A stretch of DNA of 64,000 bases from positions 62,001 to 126,000 of the forward strand of contig NZ_JAYMEM010000001.1 in assembly GCF_037029465.1 (NCBI RefSeq). The letters run 5' to 3'. Below are positions 16,902-26,602 of the stretch, in pieces. Under the pieces are notes generated by a model that did no database searches, had not been told where the DNA came from, and worked only from the letters and a program-made list of their open reading frames with translations. This stretch comes from Mesoflavibacter sp037029465 (GTDB taxonomy: Bacteria; Bacteroidota; Bacteroidia; Flavobacteriales; Flavobacteriaceae). How positions within the stretch are numbered: position 1 is the stretch's first letter; each line of letters starts with the position of its first letter. A program made the position numbers and the translations under genes.

Positions 16902-18254
16902 TTATATAATTTTCTTAACCTCATCAAAATCCAATCCGCCATAATTACCACTACTCATTAACAATAAAGCTTTATTATCAAAATTTTGAGAGAACAGATA
17001 ATTTTTAAAATCGTCTGGATTGGTATAAATTATTAAATCGTCACGCTCAAACGCATTGGCTATTTGGTCTTTGGTGACTTCGTCTAATTTTTTGATTTCT
17101 ACTGCATGCGGACTGTAAAATACAATTGCAACATCTGCTGCATCTAATGCGCCTTTATATTCTTTTAAAAACTCAGCATTTAAACTGCTATAAGTATGCA
17201 ACTCTAAACACGCAACCAAAATACGATCTGCGTATTGTTCTTTAACGGCTTTTGTTGTTGCACTTACTTTACTTGGCGAATGTGCAAAATCTTTATAAGC
17301 AACGCTATTATTGGTTTCGGTAATTTTTTCTAAACGTTTACTTGCACCTTTAAATGTTGAAATAGCTTCGTAAAAATCATCCTCGTCAATTCCCATGTGT
17401 TGGCAAATCCATTTTGCACCAGCCAAATTATTTAAGTTATGCTTACCAAACACTTCTATTGGCATTGGTCCTTCTGGAGTTTCTAACAGTGTTTCACCAT
17501 CTTCTACGGTGTATTCTGGTGTGTGATATGGGATTTTACGTATTGGGTTTTCGCTAGCTTCTACAATGCGTTTAACTGCTTCGTCTTCTTCGTTATAATT
17601 TATACTTCCGCCACGTACAATACTATCTACAAAGATTTTAAACTGCTCTTCATAATTTTCATAAGTCGGAAACACATTAATATGATCCCAAGCAATACCA
17701 CTTAACAACGCTATATTAGGTTTATAGAGATGAAATTTTGGTCTTCTGTCTATCGGACTGCTTAAATACTCATCACCTTCTAAAACGATAAAATCGTTAT
17801 CCTCGGTTAATTTTACCATCACATCAAAACCTTCTAATTGCGCGCCAACCATAAAATCTACATCGCGATCATGGTAATGCATGACGTGTAAAATCATAGA
17901 TGTTATTGTGGTTTTACCATGACTACCGCCAATTACAACTCTAGTTTTGTCTTTAGATTGTTCGTATAAAAACTCTGGATAACTGTATATTTTTAAGCCT
18001 AATTCTTGAGCTTTTAATAACTCTGGATTATCTGCTTTAGCGTGCATACCTAAAACTATAGCATCTAAACTTTCGGTAATTTTCTCAGGAAACCATCCAA
18101 ATTGTTCTGGCAATAATCCTTTAGCTTCAAGACGTGATTTTGAAGGTTCAAAAATCGTATCGTCACTTCCTGTTACTTGATATCCTTTATTATGTAATGC
18201 TAATGCAAGGTTGTGCATTGCGCTTCCGCCAATAGCTATAAAATGTACGTTCAT
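16902..18254 (-). CDS. mpl: UDP-N-acetylmuramate:L-alanyl-gamma-D-glutamyl-meso-diaminopimelate ligase (Mpl), Mur ligase family
   Basis: The 450-residue protein starts with the MurC/Mpl Rossmann motif NVHFIAIGGSAMHNLA, has the ATP loop GGSHGKTTITSMI (~108-120), the Mur centre LEGDEYLSSPIDRRPKF, and HNLNNLAGAKW. The DEYLSSPIDRRPKF stretch is characteristic of Mpl rather than MurC. Mpl reattaches the recycled tripeptide to UDP-MurNAc in the cytoplasm. In Bacteroidota this gene is often labelled simply as a peptidoglycan synthetase. It is monocistronic, convergent with the membrane pair. Confidence 0.92.
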   Translation of the reverse strand: MNVHFIAIGGSAMHNLALALHNKGYQVTGSDDTIFEPSKSRLEAKGLLPEQFGWFPEKITESLDAIVLGMHAKADNPELLKAQELGLKIYSYPEFLYEQSKDKTRVVIGGSHGKTTITSMILHVMHYHDRDVDFMVGAQLEGFDVMVKLTEDNDFIVLEGDEYLSSPIDRRPKFHLYKPNIALLSGIAWDHINVFPTYENYEEQFKIFVDSIVRGGSINYNEEDEAVKRIVEASENPIRKIPYHTPEYTVEDGETLLETPEGPMPIEVFGKHNLNNLAGAKWICQHMGIDEDDFYEAISTFKGASKRLEKITETNNSVAYKDFAHSPSKVSATTKAVKEQYADRILVACLELHTYSSLNAEFLKEYKGALDAADVAIVFYSPHAVEIKKLDEVTKDQIANAFERDDLIIYTNPDDFKNYLFSQNFDNKALLLMSSGNYGGLDFDEVKKII

Positions 18255-18360
18255 GGTTTATTTTTGAAGATGTTTCAAAGATAGTTGTTTGTCTTTAAAA
18301 TCGCTAATTAACTGTTATTTGTTATAAAGAAATCAGTATAAATTCAAAAATACAATTAGC

Positions 18361-19308
18361 TTATTCTAACTCATCTTTAAATTCTTTAAACACCTCAATT
18401 TTCGGCAACTCTTTTAAAGCTAATTCAATATATTCTAAAGCTTTTTCGGTATTATTTTTATGCTTGTAGATTTGAGCTAAACGGTAATTTGCCCAAGCTT
18501 TTGGCACACCATCTTTAGCTGAATAATTCTTAATGTAAACCTTTAGGCAATATTCACCTTTATCTAATTGCACGTTATAATCTGCGCACACTTTTCCTAT
18601 TTGATAGTGTAACGCATTTCTTTTATGTTTTACCTGTGATGCTTCAATATTACTTATGGCTTTTTCTGGTAGGTTTTCCTTTTCGTATAAAGCTGTAAGC
18701 TTGTCGTAGCAAGTAATTGAGCCACCAACTTCAATAGCTTTTAAGTAGTAATCTTCGGCAAGTTCTGGCTCGTCATCATATTCATAAATGTAACCTTTTG
18801 CTAAATAACCGTCAACTTTAGAGAGTTTTTCTAACTCGTTGGCATATTTTAAAGATTTGCTTTTACTACCGCCAACAATACCTGGTAATTGCATGTATAA
18901 TTCTACTAAAGCCCAACGTGTATCTATATGATTTGGATCTAATTCGGCTGCTTTTAAAAATGCTGCTTTAACGTCGTCTATAATGGTTAAAGCCCTTAGT
19001 TTACTTACAGATAAGGCTTTCATGCCTAAAGCGCCACCGTATTTGTAATGGTAATTAGCTTCGGTAGGTTCGGCTTCCGTTAGCTTTTTATATTGCTTTG
19101 CCGCATCATCCCATTTTTTTTGATGTCCGTAAGCATCGCCTAATAATTCTATGGCTTCTAAATCATTTTCATTATTATCAACAAAAGGTTTTAGCTCTGC
19201 TTCTGCTTTGCTAAACAATTTTTGTTGAATAAAGGCTTTTCCTTTTTCAACTGAGGTTTGCCCCATTAAAAAAAGCGGAAAGCAACATATAAAAATGATT
19301 AATCGCAT
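18361..19308 (-). CDS. Exported TPR-repeat protein
   Basis: From the ATG at 19308 the protein has 315 residues with a signal peptide (MRLIIFICCFPLFLMGQ); an upstream in-frame start would add 11 residues in front of the signal and is rejected. Several tetratricopeptide repeats follow, for example AIELLGDAYGHQKKWDDAAKQ (shortened here), YHYKYGGALGMKAL and EPELAEDYYLKAIEVGG. TPR proteins act as scaffolds; no enzymatic motif is seen. It is divergent from the macroglobulin gene with a 176-base gap. The partner is unknown. Confidence 0.8.
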   Translation of the reverse strand: MRLIIFICCFPLFLMGQTSVEKGKAFIQQKLFSKAEAELKPFVDNNENDLEAIELLGDAYGHQKKWDDAAKQYKKLTEAEPTEANYHYKYGGALGMKALSVSKLRALTIIDDVKAAFLKAAELDPNHIDTRWALVELYMQLPGIVGGSKSKSLKYANELEKLSKVDGYLAKGYIYEYDDEPELAEDYYLKAIEVGGSITCYDKLTALYEKENLPEKAISNIEASQVKHKRNALHYQIGKVCADYNVQLDKGEYCLKVYIKNYSAKDGVPKAWANYRLAQIYKHKNNTEKALEYIELALKELPKIEVFKEFKDELE

Positions 19309-19484
19309 ATTTGGTTTTTTCAATTTATACAAAAATAACATTCTGTTGGTATTGTTTTTGATTCTGTTGCGTTAATAATTGTTAACTTTAAATTTCTATC
19401 GTTTTACTCATTAAAAAGGTAGACTCACGCATTTATAGTTTTAAGTCAAAATGTCTAAACTTATCTTGCTATTAAAATAATTTT

Positions 19485-22400
19485 ATGAAACAGATTTCAA
19501 CCTTAATAATGATTTTACTTTTTGCTACAACTTACGCTCAAGATGACTATTCCAAACTTTGGAAGCAAGTCGAAACTCATGAAAAAGATGGCTTACCAAA
19601 AAGCGCTTTTGATGTTGTACAACAGATTGAAACATTGGCCAAAAAAGAGCAAAACAGTCCACAAATTATTAAAACGCTAATTTTTAAAAGTAAGTATGCG
19701 CTAACCTTAGAAGAAGATGCACAGTTGAGTATTATCAATGATTTTAAAACTGAAATAAATAACAGCCAATCGCCTACCAAAAATGTACTACAGAACTTGT
19801 TGGCTGACTTGTACTGGCAGTATTTTAATCAGAATAGATATAAATTTTACAATCGTACAAAAACTGAAAGTAAAGTTGATCAAGTAGATTTTAGAACTTG
19901 GGATTTAGACACTTTATTTACCGAAATACAAACGCTTTTTAATCAATCTTTAGAAAATGAAAGTGTCCTAAAATCGACAAAAATCCATCAATTTGATGCG
20001 ATAATTAATAAGGCTGAAAACTCAGAAACATACAGACCAACGTTATTTGATATTTTAAGTCATAACGCTTTAGACTTTTTTAAAACTAGCGAAAACAGCA
20101 TTACAAAACCAGCTTATAAATTTGAGATTGATAACGAAAATTATTTAAGTGCTTCGTCTCAATTTTCTACTATAAAACTTGAAGCTAAAGATAGTACTTC
20201 TTTACAACTGCACGCTTTAAAAGTGTTTCAAAAACTGATTCAATTTCATCAAAAAAACAAAGATTTTAAGGCGCTAACAGATGTAAACATTCAGCGTTTA
20301 GATTATGTCTTACAACATGCTACTTTTAGTAACAAAGATGAAATTCACCTTCAAACGCTAAAAGATGAAATTTTCAATTTAAAATCTAACGAAATTGCTG
20401 CGCTTTACGAGTTTGAAATTGCAGAAAAAACCTACCAAAACGGTTTACAATACGACTCTAAAACCAATACCGAAAACCGTTGGTTAACACAAGAAGCATT
20501 AGCGATTGCAGAAAATATTATTAAACGTTTTCCTGAAAGTAAAGCTGCTGAAAAAAGTAAAATTTTAAAGCAAAAAATAGTACATAAAGAATTACAACTT
20601 ACTACCGAAACGTATATACCGATTCAGCAAAATAGCCGATTTCTTGTACGTTATAAAAATGTAGAAAACCTTGAATTCACAATATACAATTTATCAAAAA
20701 ATCAGTTAGAAACATACAACAAAACCTATCGTGAAGACGAGCGTTTAACCTTTATTAAATCTTTAAAACAACATAATAATTGGAGTAGTAACTTAAAAAA
20801 TGAAAACGATTATCAATCACACACTACAGAAGTTGTTGTCCCTAAACTATCTAATGGTATTTACTTAGTTGTAGCAAGAGCCAATAGCGATTTATACGCT
20901 ATACAAACCTTACAAATTACCGATTTTGCACTAACCGAAATAGAAACCAACAAAGAAGTTGTTTTTCAATTAATAGACAGAAATAACGGTCAACCTATTC
21001 AAAATGCAACTTTAGATATTACGTATCGTAAAAATTACAAAAACAACTATCACAGCAGTACCTTAACAACCGATGTGTTTGGCAAAGCCGTATTTAAAAA
21101 AACATCAACCTATCTTTCAGACGTTAATATAGAAGTTAAACACAACAACCAAACTGCTTATTTTGGTAATTATTACGTTGGCAGAAACTACGACAATAAC
21201 TACAAAGAAGAAACGAGTTACAACGCGTTTGTATTTACAGACAGAAGTATTTATAGACCTAGCCAAACCGTTTATTTTAAAGCAATTGCCATTAAAACAC
21301 TTGAAGAAAAATCTGAAGTGTTACAAAACGAAATAGTTTACGCCATTCTTTATAATGTGAATAACGAAGAAGTTGGTCGTTTAGAATTAAAAACCAATGA
21401 TTTTGGATCGGTTGCTGGCGAGTTTATTTTACCAAATTCTGGTCTAAACGGACAATACAGAATTCAAATTTTAGGAAAAAATAACACCTTTGATAATGGA
21501 AGACATTATTTTTCTGTTGAAGAATATAAACGTCCAAAATTTGAAGCTAATTTTAATCCAATTACAGAAACATTCAAAATTAAAGATAGCATCACCGTAG
21601 AAGGTAATGCAAAAGCCTACGCAGGTAGTAATATTAGCGATGCTAAAGTCACTTACACCGTAAAACGTAAAGTACAATATCCAACTTGGTGGTACTGGCG
21701 TAGACCGTATTTTAATAGCGAGTCTCAAGAAATTACACACGGTGAAACCACAACAAATAATAAAGGTGAATTTGACATTACCTTTAAAGCCATACCAGAC
21801 CAAAGTGTTGATCAAAAATCACAACCTGTTTTTAATTACGAAGTCACTGCAGACGTCACCGATATTAATGGTGAAACCAGAAGCACAACAACTATCGTCA
21901 ACGTTGGCTATCATGCTTTAACAGTAACTATGTCTGTAAAAAGCGAATTAGATAAAAGCAGTAAAGACCATACAATTCAAATCGATACTAAAAATTTAAA
22001 TGGTGAATTTGTTCCTGCAAAAGGCTCCATTAAAATATATAAACTTAAAGCGCCAAACAAAGTATTAAGACATCGTCCTTGGAATGCTCCAGATTATCAT
22101 AATTTAAGTGAAACTGAATTTAAAACCCTATTTCCTCATGATGCTTACAACAATGAAGATGATAGTCAATTTTGGGATAAAGGTGAACTAGTGTTTACCA
22201 AAGAATTTAATACTGAAAACCATAAAGACGTTAAACTTGGTAATATCAAAAAATGGGAATCTGGTAAATACCTTATCATTTTAGAAAGCAAGGATAAGTT
22301 TGGACAATTAGTGAAAGATGAAACTAGAACAACACTTTACAGTGAAAAAGATAACACTGTTTCAGACAACCAATTGTTTACCATTACCACAAATAAAGAC

Positions 22401-25400
22401 AGTTACCAACCTAACGAAACTGTCGAAATCACATTTGGTAGTTCAGCAACAAACCTTACTGTTTTTATTGATGTAGAAAAAGATAAGCGTATTATCAATA
22501 GTAATAAATACGTAATAGATAACGAGAAAAAAACCATACGCATACCTATTACTAATAAAGATGTTGGCGGTTTTGCTGTACATTATAGCTTTGCCGCTTT
22601 TAATAGTTATACCGCTAACACCTTAGCTATTTCGGTGCCTTATCCTAAAACCGAGTTAGAGATTGAAACCACAACCTTTAGAGACAAAATACAACCAGGA
22701 ACAGATGAGACTTGGAGCTTTAAAATTAAAGGTCCAAAAGGTGAAAAAATCTCAGCCGAATTACTAGCCAGCATGTACGATGCATCTTTAGACCAATTTA
22801 AATTGCATAATTGGGAATTTAATCCGTTGTACCAACCTATTTACAATCCAAAACGAAACAAAAATAAAGGAAACAGTTTTGGACAACGTGGATTTAGAGT
22901 CATCAATAACAACAATAATTACTATAGCTATCCAACACAACAATACGACCAAATTAATTGGTTTGGGTTGAGTTTTGGCAATTATAGTAAATATTTAAGA
23001 GGAAGAGCTGCAGGCGTATCTGTTCCTGCTCCAGAATCTATTGAAGTTGTTGAAGATGAAGAAGAAGTTGAAGAGGCATATTCTATTAGTAATAAAGAAA
23101 AAATTAGCCCTTCAAAAAAAGTGAAATTAGGAACATCTGAAATGTATACTGAATCTGACAATATCGATAACCCTGAGTATTACTTCTTAATGAGAAAAGG
23201 GAAAATTATTGAAAAACAAGAAACAGATTTTAGCACGGTTACAATTCGTAAAAACCTACAAGAAACCGCTTTTTTCTTTCCGCAGTTACAAACAGATAAA
23301 GATGGTAACGTCAGTTTCAATTTTACAACACCAGAAGCATTAACCAAATGGAAACTACAATTATTAGCGCATACAAAAACTCTGGAAAGTAAAGTTTCAA
23401 CTTTAGAAACGGTAACACAAAAAGAGCTTATGGTCATACCAAACGCACCACGTTTTTTACGTCAAGGTGACCAAATAACTATTAGCTCTAAAATTGCCAA
23501 CTTATCTAATAAAAATTTATCAGGACAAGCCAAATTGATATTGACTGATGCGGTTTCTGGTGAAGATATTACATCTTTACTTGTCAGCTCAAGCACAGTA
23601 GAAAATTTCACAGTAAACAAAGACAACAACACACAAGTCGCTTGGCAACTATCTATTCCAGATACGGTAAATGTTGTTCAATATAAAATTATAGCAAAAG
23701 CAGGAGATTTTAGTGATGGCGAACAAAGTGCGTTACCAGTTTTAACCAACAGAATGTTAGTTACCGAAACCTTACCAATGTGGATTAGAAGTAACCAAAC
23801 TAGAACATTTACACTAGATAAGCTTAAAAACACCTCATCAAGCACTTTAAAACATCATAAATTAACGTTAGAAATGACTAGCAATCCTGCTTGGTATGCA
23901 GTACAAGCCTTACCATATCTAATGGAATATCCTTACGATTGCAACGAGCAAACCTTTAGTAAATATTACGCTAATGCGCTGGCTAGTCATATTGCAAATA
24001 GCAATCCGCGTATTCAAGAGGTATTTAATCAATGGAAAAACACCGATGCGTTGATTAGTAATTTAGAGAAAAACCAAGAACTAAAATCTATTTTAATTCA
24101 AGAAACACCTTGGTTACGAGATGCGCAAAGCGAAACAGAACAGAAAAAACGTATTGCATTGCTTTTCGATTTAAATAAAATGAATAACGAATTGCAAAAC
24201 GCCAAAAACAAACTAAAACAAAACCAAATGTCTAATGGTTCTTGGGCTTGGTTTAATGGCGGACGAGCAAACCGTTTTATAACGCAACACATTGTCACTG
24301 GTTTTGGACATCTTAAAAAATTAAATGTCATTCAGAGCGACAGCGAAGAATCTATGATCAAAAAAGCAATCCAGTATTTAGATTCAGAATTTGTAGAAGA
24401 ATACAACAACTTAACTAAATACAATAAAAATATAGATTTAAGTAAAGACCATTTAAGCCATATGCAAATTCATTATTTGTACATGCGTAGTTTTTTCCCA
24501 GAAATAAAAATATCTAAAGAATTAAAAACTATAATGGATTATTATCAGTCACAAATTCAAAATTATTGGTTAAGCAGAAGTCTGTATAACAAAGGATTGA
24601 TGGCTTTAATTTCTTATAGAAATAATGACACTAATACCACATCTAAAATTTTAAATTCATTAAAAGAAACTAGTATTACTAGTGAGGAATTAGGTATGTA
24701 CTGGAAATCTAACGAAAACTCTTGGTATTGGTATCAAGCTCCAATTGAAACACAAGCGTTACTAATTGAAACGTTTTCTGAAGCTGGACTTGTCATTCAG
24801 AGCGAAGCGAAGAATCTAGAAACCATAGATAATCTTAAAATCTGGTTACTTAAAAACAAGCAAACCAACCGTTGGAAAACGACCAAAGCTACTACCGAAG
24901 CTGTGTACGCATTATTACTTCAAGGTAGCGATTGGTTAAGTGTAACCGATATGGTAAACATTGTTTTAGGTGATCAAAAAATAGATCCAAACACTATAGA
25001 AGACGTTAAAGTTGAAGCTGGTACTGGCTATTTTAAAACGTCTTGGTCTGCTAACGAAATTTCGCCTAAAATGGCAGAAGTAAAAATCTCTAAAAAAGGA
25101 GAAGGAATTGCTTGGGGAAGTTTATACTGGCAATATTTTGAAGATTTAGATAAAATTACCTCTGCGGAAACGCCACTTCAACTAAAGAAAAAATTATTCT
25201 TAAAAACTAATACAGATACTGGTGAAACACTTACCGAAATTACTAAAGAAACCAAACTTAAAGTTGGCGATTTAGTAACCGTAAGAATCGAATTAAGAAG
25301 CGACAGAAACATGGAATTTATCCACATGAAAGATATGCGTGCAGCAGGTTTAGAGCCAACCAATGTGATTAGTCAATACAAATGGCAAGACGGTTTAGGC

Positions 25401-25592
25401 TATTATCAAAGCACAAAAGACGCAAGTACAAACTTCTTTTTTGATTACTTACCAAAAGGCGTTTATGTGTTTGAATATGATTTACGTGTTAACAATGCTG
25501 GTAATATGAGTAATGGTATAACTACTATACAAAGCATGTATGCACCAGAATTTAGTAGTCACAGTGAAGGCGTAAGAATTGATGTTGAATAA
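19485..25592 (+). CDS. Alpha-2-macroglobulin-family protein with thioester motif
   Basis: The 2035-residue protein has a signal peptide (LIMILLFATTYAQ). The N-terminal ~400 residues are helical, followed by macroglobulin MG domains (VFTDRSIYRPSQTVYFKA at ~585 is the MG2-type signature), an A2M bait/ANA-like region near 1250-1320 (RKNLQETAFFFPQL, FTTPEALTKWKL), and a thioester domain with Cys1486-Asn-Glu-Gln1489 (CxEQ). Such proteins trap proteases in the periplasm or at the surface. Many bacterial homologues sit beside pbpC; here none is seen. Two repeat-derived segments, VIQSDSEES (~1615) and VIQSEAKNL (~1770), lie in the helical thioester domain. Confidence 0.93.
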   Translation: MKQISTLIMILLFATTYAQDDYSKLWKQVETHEKDGLPKSAFDVVQQIETLAKKEQNSPQIIKTLIFKSKYALTLEEDAQLSIINDFKTEINNSQSPTKNVLQNLLADLYWQYFNQNRYKFYNRTKTESKVDQVDFRTWDLDTLFTEIQTLFNQSLENESVLKSTKIHQFDAIINKAENSETYRPTLFDILSHNALDFFKTSENSITKPAYKFEIDNENYLSASSQFSTIKLEAKDSTSLQLHALKVFQKLIQFHQKNKDFKALTDVNIQRLDYVLQHATFSNKDEIHLQTLKDEIFNLKSNEIAALYEFEIAEKTYQNGLQYDSKTNTENRWLTQEALAIAENIIKRFPESKAAEKSKILKQKIVHKELQLTTETYIPIQQNSRFLVRYKNVENLEFTIYNLSKNQLETYNKTYREDERLTFIKSLKQHNNWSSNLKNENDYQSHTTEVVVPKLSNGIYLVVARANSDLYAIQTLQITDFALTEIETNKEVVFQLIDRNNGQPIQNATLDITYRKNYKNNYHSSTLTTDVFGKAVFKKTSTYLSDVNIEVKHNNQTAYFGNYYVGRNYDNNYKEETSYNAFVFTDRSIYRPSQTVYFKAIAIKTLEEKSEVLQNEIVYAILYNVNNEEVGRLELKTNDFGSVAGEFILPNSGLNGQYRIQILGKNNTFDNGRHYFSVEEYKRPKFEANFNPITETFKIKDSITVEGNAKAYAGSNISDAKVTYTVKRKVQYPTWWYWRRPYFNSESQEITHGETTTNNKGEFDITFKAIPDQSVDQKSQPVFNYEVTADVTDINGETRSTTTIVNVGYHALTVTMSVKSELDKSSKDHTIQIDTKNLNGEFVPAKGSIKIYKLKAPNKVLRHRPWNAPDYHNLSETEFKTLFPHDAYNNEDDSQFWDKGELVFTKEFNTENHKDVKLGNIKKWESGKYLIILESKDKFGQLVKDETRTTLYSEKDNTVSDNQLFTITTNKDSYQPNETVEITFGSSATNLTVFIDVEKDKRIINSNKYVIDNEKKTIRIPITNKDVGGFAVHYSFAAFNSYTANTLAISVPYPKTELEIETTTFRDKIQPGTDETWSFKIKGPKGEKISAELLASMYDASLDQFKLHNWEFNPLYQPIYNPKRNKNKGNSFGQRGFRVINNNNNYYSYPTQQYDQINWFGLSFGNYSKYLRGRAAGVSVPAPESIEVVEDEEEVEEAYSISNKEKISPSKKVKLGTSEMYTESDNIDNPEYYFLMRKGKIIEKQETDFSTVTIRKNLQETAFFFPQLQTDKDGNVSFNFTTPEALTKWKLQLLAHTKTLESKVSTLETVTQKELMVIPNAPRFLRQGDQITISSKIANLSNKNLSGQAKLILTDAVSGEDITSLLVSSSTVENFTVNKDNNTQVAWQLSIPDTVNVVQYKIIAKAGDFSDGEQSALPVLTNRMLVTETLPMWIRSNQTRTFTLDKLKNTSSSTLKHHKLTLEMTSNPAWYAVQALPYLMEYPYDCNEQTFSKYYANALASHIANSNPRIQEVFNQWKNTDALISNLEKNQELKSILIQETPWLRDAQSETEQKKRIALLFDLNKMNNELQNAKNKLKQNQMSNGSWAWFNGGRANRFITQHIVTGFGHLKKLNVIQSDSEESMIKKAIQYLDSEFVEEYNNLTKYNKNIDLSKDHLSHMQIHYLYMRSFFPEIKISKELKTIMDYYQSQIQNYWLSRSLYNKGLMALISYRNNDTNTTSKILNSLKETSITSEELGMYWKSNENSWYWYQAPIETQALLIETFSEAGLVIQSEAKNLETIDNLKIWLLKNKQTNRWKTTKATTEAVYALLLQGSDWLSVTDMVNIVLGDQKIDPNTIEDVKVEAGTGYFKTSWSANEISPKMAEVKISKKGEGIAWGSLYWQYFEDLDKITSAETPLQLKKKLFLKTNTDTGETLTEITKETKLKVGDLVTVRIELRSDRNMEFIHMKDMRAAGLEPTNVISQYKWQDGLGYYQSTKDASTNFFFDYLPKGVYVFEYDLRVNNAGNMSNGITTIQSMYAPEFSSHSEGVRIDVE
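24327..24353 (+). repeat. GTCATTCAGAGCGA repeat inside the macroglobulin gene, copy a
   Basis: GTCATTCAGAGCGACAGCGA followed by AGAATCT is read in frame as VIQSDSEES (residues ~1615-1623). It matches copy b with a CGACAG/CGAAG difference and sits exactly 465 bases (155 codons) before it. Confidence 0.75.
24792..24817 (+). repeat. GTCATTCAGAGCGA repeat inside the macroglobulin gene, copy b
   Basis: GTCATTCAGAGCGAAGCGAA followed by GAATCT is read in frame as VIQSEAKNL (residues ~1770-1778). This peptide is a hallmark translation of a dispersed repeat common in Bacteroidota genomes (from memory). It falls in a predicted loop between helices of the thioester domain. Confidence 0.8.
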
Positions 25593-25608
25593 TAATGTAA
25601 TTATTCAA

Positions 25609-25648
25609 TACAAAAAAGGCTTCCAAATTTGGAAGCCTTTTTTGTATC
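25609..25648. terminator. Bidirectional terminator between the macroglobulin and SDR genes
   Basis: A 40-base perfect palindrome (core AAAAAAGGCTTCCAAA with its complement) has A and T runs on its flanks, so it can end transcription from both convergent genes. Confidence 0.93.
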
Positions 25649-25653
25649 TATAG

Positions 25654-26376
25654 TTATTTACTTGGCGGCGTTGTTGGTCGTACTTCAATTTTACTTGGTA
25701 ATGTACGTGGATGCATTTTTAATAAATCGACCACTAACTCGCCAATATCTTCAATTTGTATTTTCCATGCGCCTTCATCGTTTGGCTCGTTTCCGTTAAA
25801 GTAAGTCGAAACAGATCCTGGCATAATAGTACTAACCTTTATGCCGTATTTACGCAAATCTAACATTACCGCTTGGGTAAATCCGGTAACACCAAATTTA
25901 CTAGCGTTATACGCAGATCCGCCAGCAAAAAAGTTGGTACCTGCTAAACTTGAAATAGTAATGTAATACCCTTTACTTGCTTTAAGTGCATCTACACTTG
26001 CTTTAATCGAATTAAAAACACCTGTTAGATTGGTATCTATAACTTCATTCCATTGTGTTGTAGTTAAATCTTCTATACTACCAAAATGTCCTAAACCTGC
26101 ATTAGCAATGACAATGTCTAACTGTCCAAAGGTATCTACAGTTGTTTTAACAGCTTGTTGCTGACTTTCTAATTGTCTTACATCTGCTTCTAGTCCGATT
26201 GCTTTTGCAGAAGACACTTCTGCATTAAGTTGTTCTGCTGCTTTTTCTGCAGATGCTACACTTCTACTGGTTATAGCTACGTTAACACCTTGTTGCATTA
26301 ATGCATAGGCTATACCATATCCAATGCCTTTTGATCCGCCTGTTATTAAAGCGACTTTATTATTTAAATTGCTCAT
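25654..26376 (-). CDS. SDR-family short-chain dehydrogenase/reductase
   Basis: The 240-residue protein is a classical SDR: the cofactor motif TGGSKGIGYGIA (~12-23), NAG in IVIANAGLGHFG, the catalytic Ser in TISSLAG and the YNASK motif (SAYNASKFGVTGF). Arg in ITSRSV after the second strand suggests NADP(H). The substrate is unknown; the family includes 3-oxoacyl reductases and many sugar or alcohol dehydrogenases. It is monocistronic and convergent with the macroglobulin gene across a shared terminator. Confidence 0.92.
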   Translation of the reverse strand: MSNLNNKVALITGGSKGIGYGIAYALMQQGVNVAITSRSVASAEKAAEQLNAEVSSAKAIGLEADVRQLESQQQAVKTTVDTFGQLDIVIANAGLGHFGSIEDLTTTQWNEVIDTNLTGVFNSIKASVDALKASKGYYITISSLAGTNFFAGGSAYNASKFGVTGFTQAVMLDLRKYGIKVSTIMPGSVSTYFNGNEPNDEGAWKIQIEDIGELVVDLLKMHPRTLPSKIEVRPTTPPSK

Positions 26377-26504
26377 AGAATTTTATTTTTTTGGTTGAAA
26401 CCCAAAGTTACAAAACCTACAACGCAAGTCGAATTTTAAAATGTTAGGATATTTATAAAATTGAAATAATCTCTGACTTGAACACTAGGACAGCAAACAT
26501 ACCC

Positions 26505-26593
26505 GCGTTAAGGATTGAATGGCATGTTTGAGCTCTCCCAACTTTTTAGTTGGGAAGCGAGTAATGAAAGCCTGACCCTTTTAGGGTAACGCC
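26505..26593 (+). repeat. Structured repeat copy 3 (REP-like), between obgE and the SDR gene
   Basis: The 89-base element starts GCGTTAAGGATTGAATGGC and has a hairpin (CCCAACT / AGTTGGG, 26527-26543), GAAAGCCTGAC, a small hairpin (CCCT / AGGG) and the end GGGTAACGCC. The ends pair (GCGTTA with TAACGC). It shares its frame with copies 1 and 2 but has a different central stem. Confidence 0.75.
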
Positions 26594-26602
26594 AAAATAA
26601 AA

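Noticed and set aside
21471..21815. 114-codon ORF opposite the macroglobulin gene
   Set aside because: Shadow frame within a strongly supported 2035-residue protein.
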